A stretch of DNA of 64,000 bases from Colwellia demingiae (GTDB lineage: Bacteria; Pseudomonadota; Gammaproteobacteria; Enterobacterales; Alteromonadaceae). The stretch covers positions 124,001 through 188,000 of the forward strand of contig NZ_VOLT01000006.1 of NCBI RefSeq assembly GCF_007954275.1. Direction: 5' to 3'. The translations under genes were made by a program, and so were the position numbers. The first letter of the stretch is position 1. Every line of letters begins with the position of its first letter. Shown here in pieces: positions 57,019-64,000 of this stretch. The notes below the pieces were generated by a model. The model worked only from the letters and a program-made list of their open reading frames with translations, did no database searches and was not told the DNA's origin.

Positions 57019-57447
57019 ATGGAACCACGTATCAGCATCATCACGTTAGGTGTAAAAAACCTAAAAAAGTCTTTTGATTTTTATACAACTCTTGGGTTTC
57101 CATCATCGAAAAAGCCTGAAGATGGTATTATTTTTTTTAAAACTAGTGGTGTGTGTTTAGCTTTATACCCTTTAGATGAACTAGCAGAAGATGTATTTCC
57201 TAGTCTTAATTCAAATCCTTCAGGATTTTCAGGTGTTACATTTGCTCACAATACTCGATCTAAAGTAGAGGTAGATTCTATATTGGAATTAGCCAAGACT
57301 GCTGGTGGCAATATCGAAAAACCAGCTAAAAATGTTTTTTGGGGGGGCTATAGTGGTTACTTTTCAGATCCAGATGGGTATTTATGGGAAATAGCATTTG
57401 GTGATTGTTGGGAGTTCAATGAAGATGGAAGTCTAATCATAAAATAA
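57019..57447 (+). CDS. VOC-superfamily (glyoxalase-like) protein
   Basis: A 142-residue protein of the vicinal oxygen chelate fold. It has two repeat halves: ISIITLGVKNLKKSFDFYTT at the front and VFWGGYSGYFSDPDGYLWE at the end, the latter with the conserved DPDGYLWEIA metal/turn segment. Such small proteins include glyoxalases, dioxygenases and resistance proteins, and no specific reaction can be assigned. The start follows AGAGAA. It is cytoplasmic and probably transcribed alone. Confidence 0.85.
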   Translation: MEPRISIITLGVKNLKKSFDFYTTLGFPSSKKPEDGIIFFKTSGVCLALYPLDELAEDVFPSLNSNPSGFSGVTFAHNTRSKVEVDSILELAKTAGGNIEKPAKNVFWGGYSGYFSDPDGYLWEIAFGDCWEFNEDGSLIIK

Positions 57448-57564
57448 TGATCTAAAAACTGGACGTCATCAATACAAAAACTAATCAACTTTATAGCACT
57501 AAGTAGAGACTACAACGACTAAAAAACCTGCACTATAATATTTACGTTTTGGAGCGAAATTCAA

Positions 57565-58344
57565 ATGATTTTTAAGATAAAAACTACCTTTCTACTTTTA
57601 GCATTACTATTTTCAGTATCTAGTAACTCTCATGCTAAAAATAATGATTTCACTTGGCCTAAAGGGAATAAATTAGCTGTAAGTCTTTCCTATGATGATG
57701 CCCTAAACAGCCAATTGGACAATGTGATTCCTGAGCTGGATAAATATAATCTAAAAGCATCCTTTTATGTCATTCCAAACTCCCCTGTGATGAATGCACG
57801 AATGGGGGAATGGAGAGCAGCAGCAAAAAATGGCCATGAACTAGGAAATCATAGTATCTATCATCCATGCAGTGCCTCACTACCAAATAGGGAGTGGGTT
57901 CAAGAACATCATGACCTTGATAATTACAGCGCCTCACAAATGGTTGAGGAACTGACAATTGCTAATACCTTTCTTAAAGCTATTGATGGCAAAACCGAAC
58001 GTACTTATACCGTTCCCTGTGGTGATTTACTCGTCGGTGGTGAAGAGTACCTCAGTAAAGTAAATCATCTTTTTACTGCGATTAAAGGTCACGGGGCTGA
58101 CAAAAGGTTTTCTCTTATATGGGATCCAACAAATTCAACAGGAAAGGAACTAATTGATTATATTAAAAATATCCCTTCTGAAATATTATTAGTGAATATT
58201 ATTTTTCATGGTGTGGGGGGAGATTATTTATCTGTTTCATCCGAGGCTCATGCCGCGTTATTAACTTTCTTAGCGAATAATCAGGATGCCTATTATGTAG
58301 ATTCATATATAAATTTGATGAAATATGTAGGTAACATGGAATAA
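57565..58344 (+). CDS. Secreted polysaccharide deacetylase-like protein (CE4/NodB)
   Basis: A 259-residue exported protein with a signal peptide ending near SNSHAK. The NodB-type fold shows motif 1 as SLSYDDA (D44, D45) and motif 2 as GNHSIYHPC (H96, H100), giving the usual Asp-His-His metal site. The catalytic arginine motif is not obvious. IFHGVGGDYLSVS near the end provides the late histidine. Members of this subgroup near glycan genes act on acetylated or other modified sugars, but the substrate is unknown here. It is followed by a 26-base palindrome and then a MITE-like element. Confidence 0.85.
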   Translation: MIFKIKTTFLLLALLFSVSSNSHAKNNDFTWPKGNKLAVSLSYDDALNSQLDNVIPELDKYNLKASFYVIPNSPVMNARMGEWRAAAKNGHELGNHSIYHPCSASLPNREWVQEHHDLDNYSASQMVEELTIANTFLKAIDGKTERTYTVPCGDLLVGGEEYLSKVNHLFTAIKGHGADKRFSLIWDPTNSTGKELIDYIKNIPSEILLVNIIFHGVGGDYLSVSSEAHAALLTFLANNQDAYYVDSYINLMKYVGNME

Positions 58345-58470
58345 TTATTTCATGAATGTATGCAGACTCGGGAAATTTACCCCCCTTAATATCAAGTTTT
58401 AAGTGCAACAAAAGTCATTAACGATACAAAAACCAATCAACGTAATGAATTCAATTAACAGGCCGAGACC

Positions 58471-58496
58471 AAGCCTCAATTAATTAATTGAGGCTT
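58471..58496 (+). terminator. 26-base perfect palindrome after the deacetylase gene
   Basis: AAGCCTCAATTAATTAATTGAGGCTT is a perfect palindrome able to form an 11-bp stem with a small AT loop. It lies 127 bases after the deacetylase stop and has no clear T-run. It may be a terminator or a protein-binding site. Confidence 0.5.
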
Positions 58497-58648
58497 AAGT
58501 ATATAGTCAATATCTTCCAGCCACTCTTGATAACATTTTATAACACCCAGTTTGTAGCCATTTCCTCGATATAATTAACTTGATTACTAACACTCATGAA
58601 AATAGAGCTATTGATACGTCTGCAAGTTTAAACCTTATAAATAGTAGC

Positions 58649-58964
58649 TATATACCCATTACCATTCAAAGTGCATGTTTCAGAGTGCTTAAGCAATTTC
58701 AATTCAAGGCGCTGTGATGAAATAATGGTTATTCAGGAGAATATGCTCCTGCATTCTCTAATAAGCCACATCCATGTAGCGCCATTATAAGTCACAGCAA
58801 CGATGAAGTGATGTTGCTCAAGCGCTTCTATGATGGACTTAAAATCACTTTATACGTCGTTAAATAATTAAACCATAGAATGACTATGCTTAAATTATCT
58901 TCCTTGCCTAAAGTCATTTTAATTCCCACTGAAATCCTGCACTTTGATTGGTAACGGGTATATA
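58649..58964. mobile_element. MITE-like element with 29-bp terminal inverted repeats
   Basis: TATATACCCATTACCATTCA (start of the left end, 58649-58677) and the reverse complement of 58936-58964 match at 26 of 29 bases. The 316-base element has no coding sequence of its own. Its ends have the TA steps expected of a TA-targeting transposon family. The right end abuts the stop codon of the GPH gene (58965). Non-autonomous elements of this kind are moved by a transposase encoded elsewhere. No second copy was seen in the window. Confidence 0.72.
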
Positions 58965-60296
58965 TTACGCTTGTTGTGCTTCATTGAGCTCACCATGAAT
59001 CTGCTCTACCCTTTTATTATCAAGAACATACCAACGCATCACTAAAGCTACTAGAATTGAGCCAATTGCAGGATAAAGAGTAAAGGACAATAAGATCCCT
59101 TGCTGAGTCGCCTCCGTCTGTTCAACATCGGCTTGGTAGCCATAATAAGCAAGCAACCAACCGGCAAAAGCGCCACCAAAAGCGACACCCAGCTTAATAA
59201 AAAACACCACGGCAGAATAAACCATTCCCGTAATACGAACACCTGTTTTCCAGTGGCCATAGTCAATGGTATCGGCCATTTTGGCCCATAACAGTGGTGT
59301 CGCCATTTGTAAAAAGAAACTCCAAAGGAAAAACAATGCAAAGGCCATGATGTCATATTCTTTAGGGACAAAATAACTGATGATACATATGAATGCTGCG
59401 ATTAATTGAAGCGTTATATACGCTTTGATCTTACAAACTTTTTTGGCAAGGGGTTGAGCCAAAGCACACCCTAAAATACTACCAATCATTCCGAGTGTAA
59501 TAAACAAAGTTATATGCTGTTCGAGATTAAGAACATATTTCACATAATAAATAGCTAAAGTCGCTCTTAATACTTGTCCCGTTAATAAAAAGAGACCCGC
59601 TAAGCATAAGATTCGCCACTGGTCATTTTTCCAAAGTGATCTTAAGTCATCAAAAAATGACGTTTTTTGCTCTGCGGGCGTGGAGACCCTTTCATTAGTG
59701 CCACTAAAGCATAATAAAAATAACACCACACCTAAAAGACTCATCGCCATCATGGTTAATTGATAACCTTTGGCTTTATCACCTTCACCAAACCACTCAA
59801 CTAACGGAAGTGTACTGGCTGCGACAATAAGCCCGCCTAACATGCCTAAAACAAAGCGATAAGATTGCACAGAAACACGCTCAGAAGGCTCTGCTGTTAA
59901 TACACCGCCTAATGCAGAATACGGGATATTAATCGCCGTATACGCAATCATAAGTAAAGTGTAGGTGGCAAAGGCATAAACAACTTTTCCATTATAGGAA
60001 AAGTCCGGTGTAGTAAATGCCATGACTGAGATTATGCCAAAAGGCACCGCTAACCATAAAATATAAGGCCTAAACTGTCCCCATCGGGTTTTAGTTCTAT
60101 CTGCCATAGCCCCCATTAAGGGGTCAGTAATCGCATCAAAAAGTCGAACCACTAAAAATAAAGTACCCACCAGCGCGGGAGAAAGACCAACGACATCGGT
60201 ATAAAATATCAGCAAAAACATCATCACTGTTTGAAAAATGATATTACTGGCAGTATCACCTAAGCCATAGGCAATTTTTTCTCGTATTGTTAACAT
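58965..60296 (-). CDS. GPH-family sugar symporter
   Basis: A 443-residue GPH transporter with 12 membrane segments, RLFDAITDPLMGAMADRT, TRWGQFRPYILW, and ADTIDYGHWKTGVRITG in the second half. It is very similar to the symporter at 21535. It starts at 60296 after a GTGAG site and lies 272 bases downstream of the halogenase gene, with a hairpin between. It may import the same class of glycoside after receptor-mediated uptake. A MITE-like element ends exactly at its stop codon. The intervening region 60297-60568 shows no other gene. Confidence 0.88.
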   Translation of the reverse strand: MLTIREKIAYGLGDTASNIIFQTVMMFLLIFYTDVVGLSPALVGTLFLVVRLFDAITDPLMGAMADRTKTRWGQFRPYILWLAVPFGIISVMAFTTPDFSYNGKVVYAFATYTLLMIAYTAINIPYSALGGVLTAEPSERVSVQSYRFVLGMLGGLIVAASTLPLVEWFGEGDKAKGYQLTMMAMSLLGVVLFLLCFSGTNERVSTPAEQKTSFFDDLRSLWKNDQWRILCLAGLFLLTGQVLRATLAIYYVKYVLNLEQHITLFITLGMIGSILGCALAQPLAKKVCKIKAYITLQLIAAFICIISYFVPKEYDIMAFALFFLWSFFLQMATPLLWAKMADTIDYGHWKTGVRITGMVYSAVVFFIKLGVAFGGAFAGWLLAYYGYQADVEQTEATQQGILLSFTLYPAIGSILVALVMRWYVLDNKRVEQIHGELNEAQQA

Positions 60297-60514
60297 AAAA
60301 TCTCACTTCTAATTCTTTGGTATGATGATAGTTGAATTAATGAATTCAATACTTGGGTGATATTACCATCATACTTTTTTCGGTTATTTACCATGAAAGG
60401 TAAAGCTGAAAATACTGTTGTCTTTTTATCATTATTGTCACTGTTCGCCCTGACACTGGAAGAGATTAAGCATCAAGCTGTTGTTGCTCTATTTTTCAGC
60501 AATACTGCTTAAAT

Positions 60515-60551
60515 ACTGAAACCTGCATCTTGAAGTAGCGCAGGTCTCAGT
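60515..60551 (-). terminator. Imperfect hairpin after the halogenase gene
   Basis: ACTGAAACCTGC and GCAGGTCTCAGT pair at 11 of 12 positions with a 13-base loop, 18 bases after the halogenase stop. No strong T-run follows, so read-through into the GPH gene is possible. Confidence 0.45.
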
Positions 60552-60568
60552 GTTCATCAACACATCAA

Positions 60569-62059
60569 TTAGGCTTTAGAATTACAATATTGATCTAAGT
60601 ATTGTTTATGCGTAGGTAGTGATTTGACCGTTTGCTCTATCGAATTTTTAATACCATTTAAAAACATGTCTTGTTCATTCGTTGACATCATATCAGCTAT
60701 TGGATGGTGATTTTGTGGGGACAAACCTTGCCCTAACATGACTTGAACCCAAGAATTCTCAGCAAATAAATCCCATGGTGCTTTAAAGACATAACCATGT
60801 TCTTTAAATAATTCAATACGATGACTCAATGAACTTGGAACATCCATTTTGCTACAATAACGCCAAAAAGTTGAATCGTTTCTATTGGTAACATGGTAAT
60901 GCAAAATGATAAAATCTCTAATGTATCGAATTTCTTCTTCAGATTGATAATTATATTCATTTATTACTGAGTCAGTTATCCCCATCTTAGGGAACATTTG
61001 CATCAGTCTAATAATACCTCGTTGAATTAAATGTATACTGGTAGACTCTAAAGGCTCAATGAAACCACTTGATAAACCTAAGGCTACACAGTTTTTATTC
61101 CAATGTTTTCGGCGCTGGCCGGGGGTAAATTTAATAAATAAAGGTTTCTTTAATGTTTTACCTTCAACATTTTCAAGCAACAGTTTCTCAGCGTTTTCAT
61201 CATTCAAATATTTACTACAATAGACGAGGCCGTTTCCTGTTCTATTTTGTAATGGAATCTTCCATTGCCATCCAGATTCATGGGCAATAGAACGCGTATA
61301 AGGTTTAGGCTCTTCAGTACTTTCTGTTTGCACTGCAACAGCGCGATCACATGGCAGCCAGTGTGACCAATCATCGTAGCCAGTATGTAAAGCTTGCTCA
61401 ATCAGTACACCTCTAAAACCCGTACAGTCAATGAATAAATCACCTTCTATAGTTACGCCTGAAAGCAAGGTAAGAGATTTTATAAAACCTGATTTCTCAT
61501 CGATATTCACTTGCTCTATTTTACCTTCTATTCTTTTTACGCCATTTTTTTCAGATAGTTTACGTAAAAATTTTGCGTATAATGTTGCATCCATATGGTA
61601 AGCGTATTTCAAGCCACTATTTGGCAGGTGAGCGAATTTTTCATTTAGTCCAGCTTGGAGTTCTAAGCAATATTCTTCATACTTTGCCTGATAGCCTTCT
61701 TTTTTACTTCGATTGTAAAATTGTAAAAATGTTGTTGCCCAACAATCCCTACCAGTAGTGCCAAAAGAGTGAAAATATTCGCTATCGTTATCTTTCCAAT
61801 TTTCAAAATTGATGCCGAGTTTAAATGTTGCGTTTACACTACTCATAAATTCAGCTTCATTAATCTTTAACATTTTATGAAATGTTAACAGAGGGGGAAT
61901 TGTTGCTTCGCCAACACCAACCGTTGATATTTCATCGGACTCAACTAAGGTAATATTTAAGTTATTACCAATAAGTTTTGCTAATGCTGTTGCAGCCATC
62001 CAGCCAGCGGTTCCTCCGCCAGCAATAACAACATTTTTTACTTCTGATAGATTATTCAT
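60569..62059 (-). CDS. Flavin-dependent tryptophan-halogenase-family protein
   Basis: A 496-residue flavin-dependent halogenase-family protein with GGGTAGW at about residues 14-20, VGVGEATIPP, the probable catalytic lysine K80 in FKLG, WQWKIP at 264-269 and FIEPLESTSIHL. All signatures of an active halogenase are present. It is closest in the window to the protein at 13478. It lies 13 bases after the cupin gene, so they are cotranscribed. The series TonB receptor - SapC - cupin - halogenase recurs in Caulobacterales, Xanthomonadales and Alteromonadales, but its joint function has not been established to my knowledge. Confidence 0.9.
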   Translation of the reverse strand: MNNLSEVKNVVIAGGGTAGWMAATALAKLIGNNLNITLVESDEISTVGVGEATIPPLLTFHKMLKINEAEFMSSVNATFKLGINFENWKDNDSEYFHSFGTTGRDCWATTFLQFYNRSKKEGYQAKYEEYCLELQAGLNEKFAHLPNSGLKYAYHMDATLYAKFLRKLSEKNGVKRIEGKIEQVNIDEKSGFIKSLTLLSGVTIEGDLFIDCTGFRGVLIEQALHTGYDDWSHWLPCDRAVAVQTESTEEPKPYTRSIAHESGWQWKIPLQNRTGNGLVYCSKYLNDENAEKLLLENVEGKTLKKPLFIKFTPGQRRKHWNKNCVALGLSSGFIEPLESTSIHLIQRGIIRLMQMFPKMGITDSVINEYNYQSEEEIRYIRDFIILHYHVTNRNDSTFWRYCSKMDVPSSLSHRIELFKEHGYVFKAPWDLFAENSWVQVMLGQGLSPQNHHPIADMMSTNEQDMFLNGIKNSIEQTVKSLPTHKQYLDQYCNSKA

Positions 62060-62072
62060 TTGTAATTCCTTA

Positions 62073-63080
62073 CTAATAGCGTAAACGTTTAATTAGGTAA
62101 TCTTTAAACTTTCGTAATGCTTTTTCACTTTGAGGATTGAGCATCCCTTTTGCATGTTCTGGAATGTGATCTAATGGCGTCGCTTCAAAAATATAATATT
62201 TAAATAAATTGAACCAAATATCTTTTTTATCTTTTGGCAAGTTCCTAAGCGCCATAACGGCATAAAGCAAAGCGTTACCAGACTCATCAGTAAGATGGTC
62301 GGTGGATGACCACCAAAATGTGGTTAACAAATTAAAATGTGCTAAACCTTCAACATGGTGCCACCACATACTGGGTAAAAATAGTGCATCACCCGCTTCT
62401 AATTCCGCAACTTGGGCATGTGCTAATGCTTGTTTGAACTTAGGGTATTTAATAAAATCGGGTTTTTTAAAGTCAACTAGGCTTATTGATTGTCCCGCAG
62501 GGGTGAAATCAAGTGGGCCAATATAAAGGTTTTCAATTTGTTCTGGTGGGAATAACGTAAAACGTCTTTTGCCATAGATATTACAGGCTATATTATTAGG
62601 TACATCGTAATGGGCAGGTATTGTACTTTCATTGCCCATCCACATATTCATAGCGGGTGATTTACCTGCTATATGAATATTGTTTTCTTTTCTTAAGTTG
62701 GGGAAGTATGCATCTACAGGTGTTGTACCCATATAATAAAGAGAAGGAGGTGTATCACCTTGGGACTTATTTATTTGTCCAAACAAGTCTGCTAATGACA
62801 TTTTATAGGCTTTGCAGTTAAGCGCTGTGAGTGCTTTGTTATAGAATATGCGCCCGTCAATATCAGGTGCTCCGCAACCAACGACTAAATCTTGGCCACT
62901 AGCATATTTCAAAAGATAACGCTGTAATGCGGCTTCAGATTCTTGCCCTTTTTTAACCATGGGCCAATCTTTAATAAAGCCCTTTAAAATAAGTGGCTGT
63001 TTTGATTCGATTATAAAAGAAGGAACATCACAAGCAGATATACCCTCTACACTGGCAATTTTTTTAAGAGTTCCTAACAT
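62073..63080 (-). CDS. Cupin_8 / JmjC-like Fe(II)/2-oxoglutarate dioxygenase
   Basis: A 335-residue protein of the cupin-like (cupin_8, JmjC-type) group. Iron ligands are visible as H157 and D159 in IPAHYDVP and a histidine at 241/242 in MWWHHVEG. The lysine/arginine cluster YGKRRFTLFPP (from 169) could hold 2-oxoglutarate. The double-stranded beta-helix is preceded by PLILKGFIKDWP, typical of this group. Known relatives hydroxylate amino-acid side chains of proteins. Here the target may be a receptor, a small molecule, or none. It lies 9 bases after SapC and 13 before the halogenase gene. Confidence 0.86.
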   Translation of the reverse strand: MLGTLKKIASVEGISACDVPSFIIESKQPLILKGFIKDWPMVKKGQESEAALQRYLLKYASGQDLVVGCGAPDIDGRIFYNKALTALNCKAYKMSLADLFGQINKSQGDTPPSLYYMGTTPVDAYFPNLRKENNIHIAGKSPAMNMWMGNESTIPAHYDVPNNIACNIYGKRRFTLFPPEQIENLYIGPLDFTPAGQSISLVDFKKPDFIKYPKFKQALAHAQVAELEAGDALFLPSMWWHHVEGLAHFNLLTTFWWSSTDHLTDESGNALLYAVMALRNLPKDKKDIWFNLFKYYIFEATPLDHIPEHAKGMLNPQSEKALRKFKDYLIKRLRY

Positions 63081-63089
63081 TTTATTTCT

Positions 63090-63821
63090 CTACGTTGTTT
63101 GTAATAACTTGTTTTTTCTTTTGATTAAATCACCCATATTTAGAAGTGATGCTATTGCCATATAGAGTGGTTTTAAAAAGCCCTTCTGACTTAATTCAGC
63201 CAGCTGTTGAGATGTTAAGTTATTTAATGATTCTTCATTGATAGTATAGAATCCAGATAATCTATTATGACTTTTATCGTTAAGTTCTATATCAAAAACA
63301 AATTTTTCTAGTAAGTTATACTCATTTAAGAAGTTTAGAAAATCTTGACTCTCTGCAAAACCTTTATCTATCTCTCCCAAAACGTCGCCTATATGCTCTA
63401 TAAAAGGAGTCTTTTGACCAAACTCTGTGAATATGCTCTCACCTCGTTCTTTATTAATTCTAGGACTATCGACATCAAGGTGGATAACTCTTTGTTTTTG
63501 TACCTTGCCATTTATTTCTTGGTTCTGAAAACCAATTAAGAAAGGTTGTGCCTTAATTGTATGAGGAAGGTAACCACAATCCCAATCGCCATTAGTTAAA
63601 AATAAATTTTCTTTCTTTTCCAAGCCAAGTAGTGCGTATGATTGAAATTTTTCTGTTGCTTCATCTTTATGAAAAACAATAGGATAATAAGCTTGAATAT
63701 CATAAAACTCATTAGGAAAGGTAAGTGTAAGCATTATATTATCGCCTAACTCAGAGCTTCTTTGTGTATCAACCTTTAAGCTTCTATGTTGTTCATTATT
63801 CAACATTTGATGATTTGACAT
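63090..63821 (-). CDS. SapC-family protein
   Basis: A 243-residue SapC-like protein from the ATG at 63821, preceded by AGAGA; longer upstream reading would cross a terminator and is unlikely. It has the family pattern FYDIQAYYPIVFHKD near residue 40, then NGDWDCGYLPHTIKAQPF. The C-terminal part ends with LTSQQLAELSQKGFLKPLYM. No signal peptide or membrane segment. SapC was named for an S-layer related gene in Campylobacter, but its biochemical role is unknown. Homologues are mostly found beside TonB receptors, cupin_8 and halogenase genes, as here. Confidence 0.85.
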   Translation of the reverse strand: MSNHQMLNNEQHRSLKVDTQRSSELGDNIMLTLTFPNEFYDIQAYYPIVFHKDEATEKFQSYALLGLEKKENLFLTNGDWDCGYLPHTIKAQPFLIGFQNQEINGKVQKQRVIHLDVDSPRINKERGESIFTEFGQKTPFIEHIGDVLGEIDKGFAESQDFLNFLNEYNLLEKFVFDIELNDKSHNRLSGFYTINEESLNNLTSQQLAELSQKGFLKPLYMAIASLLNMGDLIKRKNKLLQTT

Positions 63822-63906
63822 AATGTATCTCTTTTTTATTTGAAATATTACGCATAAACAATTATCTATAAACAGTAAAGCATAGACATATTTAGTTTTA
63901 ATTGAT

Positions 63907-63932
63907 AAAAAACCGCCCAATGGCGGTTTTTT
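63907..63932. terminator. Rho-independent terminator between TonB receptor and SapC
   Basis: AAAAAACCGCC, loop CAAT, GGCGGTTTTTT: an 11-bp perfect stem with A and T runs on both sides, 18 bases after the receptor stop. It should end most receptor transcripts, with the SapC genes transcribed by read-through or from their own promoter. Confidence 0.93.
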
Positions 63933-63949
63933 AAATTATAAAGACGTCG

Positions 63950-64000
63950 TTAGAAAGTATAGCGAGCGCCGATATTGTAACGAGGACCTGTTTGAATAGC
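63950..64000 (-). CDS. TonB-dependent receptor, C-terminal end (runs off right edge)
   Basis: The last 16 residues, AIQTGPRYNIGARYTF, are readable on the minus strand before a TAA at 63950-63952. The terminal aromatic and the GARYTF ending are the usual outer-membrane beta-barrel finish, and closely resemble the end GGRYTF of the receptor at 8822. With SapC, cupin_8 and halogenase genes directly downstream, a TonB-dependent receptor is the expected neighbour. The rest lies outside the window. Confidence 0.85.
   Translation of the reverse strand, partial: AIQTGPRYNIGARYTF

Noticed and set aside
58800..58830. AAGCGCTT-like core in CTCAAGCGCTTCT near 58820 as a sixth LacI operator
   Set aside because: Only the inner bases match; the outer TGT/ACA are missing and it lies inside the MITE-like element.
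63822..63920. Longer N terminus for SapC
   Set aside because: It would cross a strong terminator and begins without a ribosome site; the ATG at 63821 has AGAGA upstream.
1..64000. tRNA, rRNA or LPMO genes
   Set aside because: I looked for cloverleaf-like stems, rRNA-like sequence and N-terminal-His LPMO proteins, and saw none. The oxidised-sugar hypothesis for the GH94 operon therefore has no supporting oxidase within the window.

Overview
The window looks like a polysaccharide-utilisation region from a marine, low-GC gammaproteobacterium of the Alteromonadales (Colwellia/Thalassotalea-like). This assignment is an inference. It rests on the AT-rich DNA, TonB-dependent receptors paired with flavin-dependent halogenase-like genes, a PEP-CTERM protein, and a dense set of beta-glucan enzymes. 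The left edge holds the start of recR. Almost everything else concerns laminarin-type beta-1,3-glucans and related beta-glucosides.

Layout. (1) 0.5-8.4 kb, minus strand: a five-gene operon encoding a GPH sugar symporter, a GH94 phosphorylase of the cellobionic-acid phosphorylase type, a gluconokinase, a secreted CBM9-like protein and a GH3 lipoprotein. (2) 8.8-15.8 kb, plus strand: a TonB-dependent receptor, two flavin-dependent halogenase-like proteins and a sugar isomerase gene interrupted by an amber codon. (3) 15.9-18.3 kb, minus strand: a decayed GH3 gene and an FHS-type hexose transporter. (4) 18.5-25.0 kb, plus strand: GH1 beta-glucosidase, two GPH symporters, a LacI-family regulator and glucokinase. 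(5) 25.2-28.9 kb: relics of sugar-oxidoreductase/isomerase genes, an AraC regulator, a MATE exporter and a tyrosine-phosphatase-like protein. (6) 28.9-31.5 kb, minus strand: GH30 lipoprotein and a second CBM9-like protein. (7) 31.7-42.4 kb, minus strand: a 3,363-residue secreted protein with both a GH81 and a GH16 catalytic module and many binding domains, preceded by a PEP-CTERM protein. (8) 43-45 kb: a LytS/LytTR-type two-component system. (9) 45.2-52.1 kb, minus strand: two cytoplasmic GH17 enzymes, a GH149-like beta-1,3-glucan phosphorylase and a malectin-GH16 lipoprotein. (10) 52.7-56 kb, plus strand: a GH17 relic, GH3 and GH16 lipoproteins and a GH3 relic. (11) 56-58.3 kb: SDR, VOC and polysaccharide-deacetylase genes. 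(12) 58.6-64 kb, minus strand: a MITE-like element, then a TonB receptor - SapC - cupin_8 - halogenase - GPH symporter series that runs off the right edge.

How it probably works. GH16, GH81, GH30 and GH3 proteins on or outside the outer membrane cut laminarin and trim it. TonB receptors import oligosaccharides, and GPH/FHS symporters move the products into the cytoplasm. There GH17, GH149, GH94 and GH1 release glucose or glucose-1-phosphate, which glucokinase and gluconokinase feed into central metabolism. Perfect TGTAAGCGCTTACA palindromes, typical LacI-family operators, lie before the GH94 operon, before the first TonB receptor and in the FHS/GH1 divergent region. I saw none in the right half, so the large laminarinase and GH149 operons are probably controlled by something else, perhaps the adjacent LytTR system. 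Several relic genes (isomerase, GH3 twice, GH17, Gfo/Idh/MocA) show that the locus has been gaining and losing parts.
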